This document shows positions 43,640 through 52,291 of a stretch of 64,000 nucleotides of DNA, piece after piece; position 1 is the stretch's first letter, and each line of letters begins with the position of its first letter. The notes beneath the pieces were generated by a model that searched no databases, was not told the DNA's origin, and saw only the letters and a list, made by a program, of their open reading frames with translations. Origin of the DNA: Rhodococcus sp. 06-235-1A (GTDB lineage Bacteria; Actinomycetota; Actinomycetes; Mycobacteriales; Mycobacteriaceae); the NCBI RefSeq assembly GCF_002258785.1, contig NZ_NOYI01000007.1, positions 1 to 64,000 of the forward strand. Reading direction: 5' to 3'. The position numbers and the translations under genes are program-made.

Positions 43640-44917
43640 ATGGCTGGAGACATCATCCCGATCGAACTCGGTCTCACCGCCGGTGACTTCTCCACATTGT
43701 GGGCACCGGAGTGGCGAGAAGGCGACGACGAATGGGAGGCGTTCCTCGGACACGAGGAAGACCTGTACGGATTCCCGACCGTCGCCGAGCTCGCGGCGTT
43801 CGTCCGATCCGACGACGACAACGACCTCGTCGACCACCCGTCGTGGCCGGTGGTCTCCGCTCTGGCGGCGTACGAACTCGAGCCGGACGATCTGCATCGC
43901 TTCGATCTGGTTGCGGTACCGGAGCTGGTGGCCTCGGACCCCGAAGCCGACGTTCTCGCCGAACTGCAGGCAACCTTCGACATCGTCGCCTCCATCGGCG
44001 ACGTCTGTGAACTGCGTCCCGTCACAAGCTTTTTCGGTACCAACCCGTTCGTCGGGGCCGTCGGCGGAGGCGTCGAGAACTTCCTCGGTCGCGAGGGCGG
44101 CGAATTGTGGGACCGCATCGGAGCTGCCGTCGCCAAGCACTGGGACGACGTATTGGACGCAGTCGATTCCATCGTCACCTCTCCCGACGTCGACGCCGCT
44201 GCTGTCTCCGTGGCCGAAGCCGAGATCACTGCGGCAGCGGAGAACGCCGTCGACGCCGATGACGCGACCGACGACATCGATTCCGATTCCGACGAAGAAG
44301 ACGAAGACGACGAAGACGACGAAGACGAGAACGTCGATCGTGATCCGATTGCCGCGGCAGCCGCCGAGGAGACCTTCTGGACCACCGTCGGTATCGACCC
44401 GATTCGCATCATCACCTCCGACGACACGGTGTACACCCTGCGCTGCTACCTCGGCGACAAGCCGGTGTTCCTCGGCCGCGGCGGTGCCATCAGCGTGTTC
44501 GGCTCCGAGCGTTCGTTGGCTCGGTACCTGGCCGACGATCACGACCACGATCTGGCGCAGGTCAGTACTTACTCCGATATTCAGACGGCCGCCATCGACG
44601 GCTCTCTCGACATCGAGATCACCGACGACAACGTGTACGTGCTACCCGGCCTGGCCGACGATCTTGCCGAGGGTCCGACTGCAGTCGATGCCGACCAGCT
44701 GGATCTGGCTGTCGAATTGTTCACCGATGCAGCCGAATTCGCCGGCGACAACTCCGTCGAGGAAGCGCTCGCCACCTCCACGCCGTTGGGCTGGTACGTC
44801 TCGTACACACTCGAACCGAGCCAGGGTCGACTCGCTCCGAGCGCGCCGTTCGCCGTCGAGGCCGAAGCGTGGCGCGACCTCGAGCGCGAGTTCGAGAGCC
44901 GCCTGCGCAAGAAGTAG
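43640..44917 (+). CDS. Conserved protein, Rv3311-like
   Basis: 425 residues. Conserved-looking N-terminal (about 1-165) and C-terminal (about 240-425) parts are joined by a very acidic linker around residues 215-235 of Asp, Glu and Ser. The ends are rich in Trp, Asp and Tyr (W-A-P-E-W-R-E-G-D-D-E-W). I recognise no enzyme motif. The position fits Rv3311 of M. tuberculosis, itself uncharacterised as far as I know. No signal peptide. Confidence 0.7.
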   Translation: MAGDIIPIELGLTAGDFSTLWAPEWREGDDEWEAFLGHEEDLYGFPTVAELAAFVRSDDDNDLVDHPSWPVVSALAAYELEPDDLHRFDLVAVPELVASDPEADVLAELQATFDIVASIGDVCELRPVTSFFGTNPFVGAVGGGVENFLGREGGELWDRIGAAVAKHWDDVLDAVDSIVTSPDVDAAAVSVAEAEITAAAENAVDADDATDDIDSDSDEEDEDDEDDEDENVDRDPIAAAAAEETFWTTVGIDPIRIITSDDTVYTLRCYLGDKPVFLGRGGAISVFGSERSLARYLADDHDHDLAQVSTYSDIQTAAIDGSLDIEITDDNVYVLPGLADDLAEGPTAVDADQLDLAVELFTDAAEFAGDNSVEEALATSTPLGWYVSYTLEPSQGRLAPSAPFAVEAEAWRDLEREFESRLRKK

Positions 44918-44937
44918 CGCCGGTCTCGTCTGCGAGG

Positions 44938-46062
44938 TCAGCCGATCAGGACTGCGTAGCCGGGCTTGATGACGTCGTCGATCAAGGCCAGCCGCTCGTC
45001 GAACGGAAGGAACGCGGACTTCATCGCGTTGATGGTGAACCGCTCGAGATCGCTCCACCCGTAACCGAAAGTCTCGACCAGCTTGACCATCTCGCGACTC
45101 ATCGAGGTGTCGCTCATCAAGCGGTTGTCGGTGTTGACGGTGACCCGGAATCGAAGTCGCGCAAGCAGATCGAACGGGTGCGTTGCCAACGACTCGACGG
45201 CACCGGTCTGCACGTTCGAACTCGGGCAGAGCTCGAGCGGCATCCGGGTGTCACGCACGTACGCGGCCAGCAAGCCGAGTTCGGGCGTGCCGTCGGCGGC
45301 GCGGGTGATGTCGTCGATGATCCGGACCCCGTGACCGAGCCTGTCGGTACCGCAGAACGCCACCGCTTCCTGAATCGACGGCAGGCCGAACGCCTCACCC
45401 GCGTGAATGGTGAAGTGCGCGTTGCTCGCTCGCATGTACTCGAAAGCGTCGAGGTGGCGACTGGGAGGAAAGCCCGCTTCGGCACCGGCGATGTCGAAGC
45501 CGACGACTCCACGATCGCGGAAGCGAACCGTCAGCTCGGCGATCTCCCGCGAGCGAGCCGCGTGTCGCATAGCGGTGAGCAGGGTGCCGATCGTGATGTT
45601 CTTGCCTCGCACCTTGGCGGCAGAGATCCCGGCCTCGAAACCTGCGAGAGTATGAGCGACAACCTCGTCGAGGGTCAGTCCGCGTTCGAGATGCTGCTCC
45701 GGAGCGAAGCGCACCTCCGCGTACACGACGCCGTCGTCGGCGAGGTCCTCGGCACATTCGCGGGCCACTCGAAACAGTCCCTCGGGAGTCTGCATCACGG
45801 CCACGGTGTGCGCGAACGTCTCGAGGTAACGCACCAGCGAGCCGCTGTCGGCGGCCTCGCGGAACCACTCGCCCAGTGCTGCGCCGTCGGTGGCGGGTAG
45901 TCCGTCGTAGCCGCACTCGTCGGCCAGCTCGAGCACGGTCTGCGGACGGAGTCCGCCGTCGAGGTGATCGTGCAGCAATGCCTTGGGAGCTGTCCTGATC
46001 GACCCGAGATCGAGTGGCGCACTGCCACCGATGGACGACTGTGTGTTCTCCACGGTGCTCAT
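44938..46062 (-). CDS. add: Adenosine deaminase
   Basis: 374 residues. [10 protein letters not shown] (metal ligands), I-H-A-G-E-A-F-G with the catalytic Glu, G-H-G-V-R-I, and [12 protein letters not shown] with the last metal Asp are the full adenosine deaminase set. Converts (deoxy)adenosine to (deoxy)inosine, which PNP and xanthine dehydrogenase can process further. Symbol follows the syntenic Mtb gene. Confidence 0.95.
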   Translation of the reverse strand: MSTVENTQSSIGGSAPLDLGSIRTAPKALLHDHLDGGLRPQTVLELADECGYDGLPATDGAALGEWFREAADSGSLVRYLETFAHTVAVMQTPEGLFRVARECAEDLADDGVVYAEVRFAPEQHLERGLTLDEVVAHTLAGFEAGISAAKVRGKNITIGTLLTAMRHAARSREIAELTVRFRDRGVVGFDIAGAEAGFPPSRHLDAFEYMRASNAHFTIHAGEAFGLPSIQEAVAFCGTDRLGHGVRIIDDITRAADGTPELGLLAAYVRDTRMPLELCPSSNVQTGAVESLATHPFDLLARLRFRVTVNTDNRLMSDTSMSREMVKLVETFGYGWSDLERFTINAMKSAFLPFDERLALIDDVIKPGYAVLIG

Positions 46063-46306
46063 GTGTCGACGGTAGCGCGCGGCCCGCGAGCATGCGCGTC
46101 TGCCGAAGCCTCTCGGCGAGTCCGCGGATTCCGGCGAACCGCACCACTTCTGCGACCTATTTCGTTGCATTGTTACTCGGATGAAAACAATTCCGTCGAT
46201 ACACAGCGAATCAGCGACGGAAATCGTAGTCTTCATCCAACACACGCGGCCGATTCTGTCGGGTCCCTCTCCGGCGTCTCGGTCGACTCGAGCCTCGGAG
46301 AGACCT
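46063..46306. promoter_or_regulatory. Divergent region, add / amino acid permease
   Basis: A 244-bp gap with an AT-rich patch (46160-46230). It contains an inverted repeat TTCCGTCG (46191-46198) / CGACGGAA (46215-46222), perfect 8-base arms with a 16-base spacer, a possible regulator site in front of the permease. An in-frame ATG at 46181 lies in this patch but lacks a good ribosome binding site. Confidence 0.4.
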
Positions 46307-47809
46307 ATGTCCATTGCGGAACCGCCGAACACCCTTCCGGGCAAGGGACTCAACACCGGCGCTCTCGGGTTGGTCGGCAACATCGTCATCGGGCTGTCGG
46401 CGGTGGCACCGGCCTACAGTCTGGCGGCCACCCTCGGCTACGTCGTCCTGGCCGTCGGCGACAAAGCACCGTCGATGTTCCTCATCGCGTTCGTCCCGAT
46501 GCTGCTCACGGCCTTCGCTTACCGCGAACTGGGACGCGACACACCGGACTGCGGAACGTCGTTCACCTGGGGCACCAAGGCCTTCGGCCCATGGGTCGGC
46601 TGGATGGCGGGATGGGGGCTGGCGGTCTCGGCAATCATCGTGCTCGCCAACGTTGCCGAGATCGCTGCCATCTACCTGTTCGAGTTTCTCGGCCTGTCCG
46701 GGTTGGCGGAGTCGACTGCGGCCAAGGTCGCCCTCGGTTCGTTCTTCATCGTCTCGATGACCTACGTCAGTTTTCGCGGCATCCTGATCAGCGAACGCAT
46801 GCAGAACGTGCTCCTGGTCGTGCAGTTCGGTGTGCTCATCGGAGTGTCGGTGACGGCACTGGTCAAGGTGGGGACCGGTACCGCCGGACCCCAGGCCATC
46901 ACGCCCCAGTGGAGCTGGCTGGTTCCCACTGGGGTGACGATGTCCGACGCGGCCCAGGCCATCATCCTGTGCATCTTCATCTATTGGGGGTGGGATGCCT
47001 GCCTGGCCGTCGGCGAGGAAACCAAGGACTCCGAGAAGACTCCGGGACGCGCCGCGGTGATCACCACGTTGATTCTGGTCGCGACCTACGTGCTCGTCGG
47101 ATACGCAGTGCAGTCGTTCGCCGGGTTCGGCGATACCGGCATCGGGCTGAACAACCCGGACAACGTCGACGATGTGTTGACCATCCTCGGCGATCCGGTC
47201 GCCGGTTCGATCGTGGCGTCGCTGCTGCTGTTGACGGTCTCCATCTCGGCACTGTCCTCGACGCAGACGACCATCCTGCCCACTGCCCGCGGAACACTGT
47301 CGATGGCCGTGTACGAGGCAATCCCCAAGCGGTTCGCCAGCGTGCACCCCAAGTACATGACGCCCGGCTTCGGCACGCTCGTGATGGGTGCCGCGGCCCT
47401 GATGTTCTATTTGGTACTCACCTTCGTCAGCGCCAACGCCCTGCAGGATTCGGTGGCGTCTCTGGGACTCGCGGTGGCGTTCTATTACGGCATCACCGCG
47501 TACGCGTGCACGTGGTACTTCCGCCGAACGCTGCTGACGTCCGTCCGAAACCTGTTCATGCGCGGGATCTTTCCGTTCCTCGGTGGGTTGTCGATGACGT
47601 GGGCGTTCGTGCAGAGCGCGGTCGACATGATCAAGCCCGACTACGGTTACACCGTCTACGGTCCGATCGGCGGAGTGTTCGTCCTCGGAGTCGGCATGCT
47701 GGTACTCGGAATTCCGCTCATGCTGCTGTGCTTCGTGGGCAACAAGGACTTCTTCCAGGGCAAGACACTCACCGCATCCACCGAAGTCAAGGTTCCGGAC
47801 ACTTACTAG
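46307..47809 (+). CDS. APC family amino acid/polyamine permease
   Basis: 500 residues, about 12 predicted membrane helices. [19 protein letters not shown] starts the fold like APC superfamily importers, and [10 protein letters not shown] and G-E-E-T-K-D are typical loop motifs. First gene of a probable amine-catabolism locus, so putrescine, GABA or an amino acid are likely substrates. The ATG at 46307 is preceded by CGGAGAG; the frame is open to 46181 but the extra N-terminus is unusual. Confidence 0.85.
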   Translation: MSIAEPPNTLPGKGLNTGALGLVGNIVIGLSAVAPAYSLAATLGYVVLAVGDKAPSMFLIAFVPMLLTAFAYRELGRDTPDCGTSFTWGTKAFGPWVGWMAGWGLAVSAIIVLANVAEIAAIYLFEFLGLSGLAESTAAKVALGSFFIVSMTYVSFRGILISERMQNVLLVVQFGVLIGVSVTALVKVGTGTAGPQAITPQWSWLVPTGVTMSDAAQAIILCIFIYWGWDACLAVGEETKDSEKTPGRAAVITTLILVATYVLVGYAVQSFAGFGDTGIGLNNPDNVDDVLTILGDPVAGSIVASLLLLTVSISALSSTQTTILPTARGTLSMAVYEAIPKRFASVHPKYMTPGFGTLVMGAAALMFYLVLTFVSANALQDSVASLGLAVAFYYGITAYACTWYFRRTLLTSVRNLFMRGIFPFLGGLSMTWAFVQSAVDMIKPDYGYTVYGPIGGVFVLGVGMLVLGIPLMLLCFVGNKDFFQGKTLTASTEVKVPDTY

Positions 47810-47830
47810 AAGAGAAGGACCGAAAAGCTC

Positions 47831-48685
47831 ATGAAGATCACCGTCGGCTACCTCGCCACACCCAGCGGCGACGACGGCGTAGCCCTGGCCACCGCCCTCG
47901 CCCGCGCACTCGACGCGTCCATCGACATCGTGCTGGTCATGGCGGTGGACGAACCGGTCATGGAAGGGAGCGGGCCGTACCGGAAAGTTCTCGAGGCCAA
48001 GGCGCAGGGCTGGGTGGACGAGGCTGCCGCCCAGGTGCCGTCGGACATCTCGGTCACCACCCACGTGCTCTCGCACGAGTCGTTCGCCCGGGCCCTCATC
48101 GACTTCGCCGTACAGGCCGATGCCGACATGATCGTCGTGGGCGGAGCCGGCGACGGTCTGCTGAATCGGCATTCGATCGGGTCGGTGGCCGGTCAGCTTC
48201 TGCACGCATCCGAAGTTCCGCTGGCACTTGCACCTCGGGGCTACCGGCTCGCCAATGCACCGATCACCGACCTCACCGTCGCCGTCCCCACCCGGGCATC
48301 GGCTCCCAATCCGTTGCCGTTCGCGATCACTCTGGCCAGCGCGGCGCACGTGCCGGTCCGGTTGGTCTCGCTGGTGTCTCTCGAACCGACCGGTGCACCG
48401 AGCGACGAGACCTCACTGGACACGCGTCGACGACAGGTCGCCGCCGCGCAGGAGAATCTCGAGCTCGCGGTACGCACCCTCCCCGACATCGACGGCCTGG
48501 AGTCGATCGTCGCCGACGGGTCTTCCTTGGACGAGGCCATGGGCAACCTCGACTGGAAGCCGGGCGATGTCCTGTTCCTCGGCTCGAGTCGATTGGCGAC
48601 TCCCAAGCGAGTGTTCCTCGGCTCCAGTGCGGCCAAGATCCTGCGTGCCGCTCCGGTGCCGGTGGTCGTCGTTCCGCACGATTAG
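47831..48685 (+). CDS. Universal stress protein, tandem UspA domains
   Basis: 284 residues with two Usp domains of about 140. Each half ends with the nucleotide-binding G-x2-G-x9-G-S type region: G-G-A-G-D-G-L-L-N-R-H-S-I-G-S-V-A-G and G-S-S-R-L-A-T-P-K-R-V-F-L-G-S-S. Probable ATP binding; exact role unknown. Lies 21 bases after the permease in the same direction, often seen with transporters. Confidence 0.88.
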   Translation: MKITVGYLATPSGDDGVALATALARALDASIDIVLVMAVDEPVMEGSGPYRKVLEAKAQGWVDEAAAQVPSDISVTTHVLSHESFARALIDFAVQADADMIVVGGAGDGLLNRHSIGSVAGQLLHASEVPLALAPRGYRLANAPITDLTVAVPTRASAPNPLPFAITLASAAHVPVRLVSLVSLEPTGAPSDETSLDTRRRQVAAAQENLELAVRTLPDIDGLESIVADGSSLDEAMGNLDWKPGDVLFLGSSRLATPKRVFLGSSAAKILRAAPVPVVVVPHD

Positions 48686-48758
48686 AGCGGCTTCGCCGCA
48701 GGTGCACGAAACTTCGTAGCAGAGGTCGAGTTTCCGTGCACGTGCGGCGAAGCCGCTC
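48685..48758. terminator. Large two-stage hairpin, convergent terminator; REP-like relative
   Basis: Outer arms GAGCGGCTTCGCCGCA (48685-48700) and TGCGGCGAAGCCGCTC (48743-48758) pair perfectly. Inside, GTGCACGAAACT (48702-48713) pairs with AGTTTCCGTGCAC with one bulged base. It lies between the convergent UspA and FAD-oxidoreductase genes. Its apical part, read on the minus strand, contains C-C-T-C-T-G-C-T-A-C-G, close to CCTCTGACTACG at the apex of the 44-bp palindromes near 3.5 and 4.1 kb. Confidence 0.8.
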
Positions 48759-48760
48759 CC

Positions 48761-50182
48761 TCAGCTGTCGAAACCCAGACCCAGCGCGTCCATACCCTTG
48801 AGCCATAGGCCGCGCTTTCCGCCGTTGCGGTCGGCTCGGGCGAACTCGGCCCGGGTGATGTTGATGCCGATGGATCTGATGGGCTCGGGCGGGAACGGCA
48901 GCGGCATGCTGCGCACCATCTTCAGTCGTGTTCGTTCGGTGTCCTTGCCGTCGAGCAGGTCGAGGGCGGTGCGGGCCCCGAAGTGGGACGCGCCGACGCC
49001 GAGTCCGGTGAACCCTGCCACCGTGGCCACCCGTCCGTTCATGCCGAGATCCCAGAAGGCGCTGAACCGCGAGCACGTGTCGATCGATCCGCCCCAGGCG
49101 TGGGTGGCACGAATTCCTTCGAGGCCGGGGAACATCTGCAGCAGGTGTTCGGCAAGCAATGCGAACTCCTCGGGATGTTGGGTTCGGCGCGGGTCGGTGT
49201 CGCTACCGTAGAAGTAGTGCGCGTCCCACCCGCCGAACAGGGTGCGATTGTCCGCCGTCAACCGGAAGTAGTGAAATCTGTTGCCGGAGTCGGCCAATCC
49301 TTCGCGGCCCGACCAGCCGATGTCGGCGAGCTGCGCGGACGTCAGTGGTTCGGTCATGATCACGTAGTCCCACACCGGGACGATCCAGTGACGGAGCTTG
49401 CGCCGCAACGATTTCGATGCCGAGGTGGCCAGCAGGACCTTGGCGGCCTCGATGGTGCCGTAGCCCGTCTTCACTCGAATACCATTGCCGGACTTGTCGA
49501 TCGACAGCGCCTTGGTGTTCTCGTGAATGCGTACGCCGAGTGACTCGGCTGCGTCGGCCAGGCCCCAGGCCAGTTTGGCGGGGTCGATCATCGCGACGTC
49601 GGGGTCGAACAGTGCACCTCGCGCCATCGGTGAGGTGACTCTCGACGCCACCGCAGCGGCGTCGAGGTACTCCATCGGCTGCGACAGGCGCGCTGCCTCG
49701 TCGCCGAGCTCGCGTAGATCGTCGACCTGCCAGTCGAAGTTCGCGATGTCCAGCTCGCCGGTGCGCTCGATGTCGGCGTCGATTCCGTACTTGTGCGCAG
49801 TTGCGCAGATCGCGTCGAGTGTCTCCGTTCCCATCCGCAGCAACTCGGGTAGCTCGTCGGCATACCGGTCCAGGCCGTTGCCCAGGCCATGCGTCAGGCT
49901 GGCCGCGCAGAAGCCGCCGTTGCGACCGGTTGCGCCCTCGGCAATGCGGTCGCCTTCGAGCAACACGATCGACCTGTCGGGATTCTCTTCGGCCGCATGC
50001 ACTGCCGCCCACAGGCCGGTGAACCCGCCACCGACGATCACCAGATCCGCTGTCGCAGAGCCGGTGTGCCGACTGCGCGGCGCGGGGCGTTCGACGCGAT
50101 CGAGCCAGTAGGACTCCGGCGTGGCACCCGCCACCATTGCAACACCGCGTTCGGAGGGCTCGGTGGCCCACGTTCCGTTCAC
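48761..50182 (-). CDS. FAD-dependent oxidoreductase (PuuB-like amine oxidase)
   Basis: About 473 residues. D-L-V-I-V-G-G-G-F-T-G-L-W-A-A is the FAD Rossmann motif, E-G-A-T-G-R-N-G-G-F-C a DAO-family flavin loop. Overall like gamma-glutamylputrescine/glycine oxidase-type (DAO) enzymes. With an aminoaldehyde dehydrogenase, an omega-aminotransferase and an APC permease nearby, oxidation of an amine or gamma-glutamylamine is likely. GTG start overlapping the dehydrogenase stop (GTGA). Confidence 0.82.
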   Translation of the reverse strand: MNGTWATEPSERGVAMVAGATPESYWLDRVERPAPRSRHTGSATADLVIVGGGFTGLWAAVHAAEENPDRSIVLLEGDRIAEGATGRNGGFCAASLTHGLGNGLDRYADELPELLRMGTETLDAICATAHKYGIDADIERTGELDIANFDWQVDDLRELGDEAARLSQPMEYLDAAAVASRVTSPMARGALFDPDVAMIDPAKLAWGLADAAESLGVRIHENTKALSIDKSGNGIRVKTGYGTIEAAKVLLATSASKSLRRKLRHWIVPVWDYVIMTEPLTSAQLADIGWSGREGLADSGNRFHYFRLTADNRTLFGGWDAHYFYGSDTDPRRTQHPEEFALLAEHLLQMFPGLEGIRATHAWGGSIDTCSRFSAFWDLGMNGRVATVAGFTGLGVGASHFGARTALDLLDGKDTERTRLKMVRSMPLPFPPEPIRSIGINITRAEFARADRNGGKRGLWLKGMDALGLGFDS

Positions 50183-51684
50183 CGGGCATTCTCCTGACCG
50201 TTGGGGTTTTCTGCGGCGAAAACCGTTCGATGCCAGGGCTTTCGGGCCACACCGGTGATGTCGGTCATGACGTGTTTGACGGTGAGGTACTCGTCCAGCG
50301 AGTAGCTCGACATGTCCTTGCCGAAGCCCGAAGCCCCGAATCCTCCGTGTGGCATCTCGCTGATGATCGGAATGTGATCGTTGATCCACACACAACCGGC
50401 GGCGATCTCGCGCGTCGCTCGTCCTGCGCGGTACACGTCTCGGGTCCACGCCGAGGCCGCGAGTCCGAACGCGGTGTCGTTGGCGCGTCGGATCGCATCG
50501 TCGTCACCGTGATGCTTGGACACCGTGAGCACCGGGCCGAACACCTCGTCGCGATAGATTTCGTCCTGTTCGCCGACATCGGCGATCAATGTCGGCGGGT
50601 AGAACGCACCCGGGCCCTCCGGGACACGGCCTCCGGTGACGATCCTGGCTCCGGTGTCGCGAGCTCGATTCACCATGGCCGCAACACGATCGCGATGAGC
50701 GATCGAGATCAGCGAACCCATGTCGGTTGCCGGATCGGTCGGGTCTCCCACGACGACGCGTCCCATCAACTCGGCAACTCCGGCAACGAAGTCGTCGTAG
50801 AGGGATTCTGCGACGATGGCGCGGGTTGCCGCCGTGCAGTCCTGGCCGCCGTTGATCAGCGATCCGGCGACTGCACCGTGAATCGCGGCATCGAGATCGG
50901 CGTCGTCGAAGACCACCAACGGCGCCTTGCCGCCGAGTTCGAGCTGCACCCGAGTGCCATGGACGGCGGCCTGCGCCATGACTCGCCTGCCGACGGGGGT
51001 CGAGCCGGTGAAGGTCATCAGATCGAGGCCCCCGTGCGAGGACAGCGTGACTCCGGCGTCTTCCCCGGTTCCGGTGACGACGTTGAAGACGCCGTCGGGC
51101 ACACCTGCCTCGGTGGCCAGACGGGCCAGCCGCAACGTGGTCAGCGGAGTGAGTTCGCTGGGTTTGAGCACAATGGAGCATCCGGCCGCCAGAGCCGGAA
51201 TGGCCTTCCACACGGCCATCTGCAGCGGATAGTTCCACGGGGTGATCGACCCGACCACCCCGACGGCGTCACGCCGAACGGCCGAGGTGTGCTCACCCGA
51301 GTACTCCGCAGCGGCCTTGCCATCGAGATGCCGCGCCGCTCCGGCGAAGAACTCGATGTTGTCGATGCTGCCCGGTACGTCGAACTCCGTTGCCAGCCGC
51401 ACCGATTTCCCGGTCTGCGCTACCTCCTCGGAGACGAAGCTCTCGGCGTCGGCCGCTACCAGGCGTGCCAGTTCCGTCAACACAGCGCTGCGGTGCGCAG
51501 GCGTGGCGGTGGACCATGCCGGAAATGCTGATCGGGCATGTGCGAGAGCGGAATCGACATTCGCTGCGGTGGCCAGACCCAGGTCGGCAACAACAGCCCC
51601 GGTGGCAGGGTCGTCGACGGCATACCGCTGACCACTGCCGTCCACCGCGCGCCCGTCGATCCAACATCCAGGAATGTTCGCCAT
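50179..51684 (-). CDS. Aminobutyraldehyde/betaine-aldehyde-type dehydrogenase
   Basis: 501 residues. Full aldehyde dehydrogenase fold: I-T-P-W-N-Y-P-L (NAD site), F-T-G-S-T-P-V-G, L-E-L-G-G-K-A-P-L-V-V (catalytic Glu), N-G-G-Q-D-C-T-A-A (catalytic Cys), and E-V-F-G-P-V-L. Closest in style to gamma-aminobutyraldehyde dehydrogenase of polyamine catabolism. Coupled to the FAD oxidoreductase. Divergent from an Lrp-family regulator, which is the likely controller. Confidence 0.88.
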   Translation of the reverse strand: MANIPGCWIDGRAVDGSGQRYAVDDPATGAVVADLGLATAANVDSALAHARSAFPAWSTATPAHRSAVLTELARLVAADAESFVSEEVAQTGKSVRLATEFDVPGSIDNIEFFAGAARHLDGKAAAEYSGEHTSAVRRDAVGVVGSITPWNYPLQMAVWKAIPALAAGCSIVLKPSELTPLTTLRLARLATEAGVPDGVFNVVTGTGEDAGVTLSSHGGLDLMTFTGSTPVGRRVMAQAAVHGTRVQLELGGKAPLVVFDDADLDAAIHGAVAGSLINGGQDCTAATRAIVAESLYDDFVAGVAELMGRVVVGDPTDPATDMGSLISIAHRDRVAAMVNRARDTGARIVTGGRVPEGPGAFYPPTLIADVGEQDEIYRDEVFGPVLTVSKHHGDDDAIRRANDTAFGLAASAWTRDVYRAGRATREIAAGCVWINDHIPIISEMPHGGFGASGFGKDMSSYSLDEYLTVKHVMTDITGVARKPWHRTVFAAENPNGQENAR

Positions 51685-51826
51685 GCCCGAAGCCTACCGC
51701 CCGAGCCACTGATTCTCTCTGTTTCCAGCCTCTTCACAACTGATTCTGTCGTTGAAATAGCAAATTGACACGCATTTCATCGTCGAAGGGTTGTGTTCAC
51801 CGCCGCGACAGTGACAAGATCGACGC
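51685..51826. promoter_or_regulatory. Divergent region with spaced direct repeats and inverted repeat
   Basis: Two copies of ACTGATTCT lie 31 bp apart (51708-51716 and 51739-51747), about three helical turns, as expected for Lrp-family proteins that wrap DNA. TGAAAT (51753-51758) and ATTTCA (51774-51779) form an inverted repeat with a 15-base spacer. This is where the Lrp regulator encoded next door would act on both the dehydrogenase operon and its own operon. Confidence 0.5.
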
Positions 51827-52291
51827 ATGCCCGAGCAGCCACCCATCGCACTCGACGACGTCTCCAAGGCGATCATCGAACAACTCCAGGAGGACGGGCG
51901 ACGCTCGTACGCCGCCATCGGCAAAGCCGTCGGCCTCTCGGAAGCCGCTGTCCGCCAACGTGTTCAGCGTCTGACGGACTCCGGCGTCATGCAGATCGTC
52001 GCGGTGACCGATCCGGTACAGGTCGGCTTCAAGCGGCAGGCCATGATCGGGATCAAGTGCACCGGAGACAGCTACGCGCTGTCCGAGGAACTGTCGGCGA
52101 TCGACGCCATCGACTACGTGGTCCTCACCGCGGGGTCGTTCGACGTCGTCGTGGAAGTGGTGTGCGAGGACGACGAACAACTTCTACAGATTCTGAACAA
52201 ACAGATCCGCAGTCTCGACGGCGTCACCAGTACCGAAACCCTGGTCTATCTCAAACTCGTCAAGCAGCAATACAATTGGGGAACACGATGA
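51827..52291 (+). CDS. Lrp/AsnC family transcriptional regulator
   Basis: 154 residues. HTH near the N-terminus (L-D-D-V-S-K-A-I-I-E-Q-L, then L-S-E-A-A-V-R-Q-R-V-Q-R-L), AsnC/RAM domain after it (M-I-G-I-K-C-T-G, D-Y-V-V-L-T-A-G-S-F-D-V-V-V-E-V). Overlaps the aminotransferase by ATGA, so regulator and enzyme are co-translated. Likely senses an amine or amino acid handled by this locus. Confidence 0.9.
   Translation: MPEQPPIALDDVSKAIIEQLQEDGRRSYAAIGKAVGLSEAAVRQRVQRLTDSGVMQIVAVTDPVQVGFKRQAMIGIKCTGDSYALSEELSAIDAIDYVVLTAGSFDVVVEVVCEDDEQLLQILNKQIRSLDGVTSTETLVYLKLVKQQYNWGTR

Noticed and set aside
46211..48349. 712-codon ORF on the minus strand opposite the permease and UspA genes
   Set aside because: Crosses two real genes, is rich in His/Asp/Arg/Gln as shadow frames are, and has no recognisable domain.
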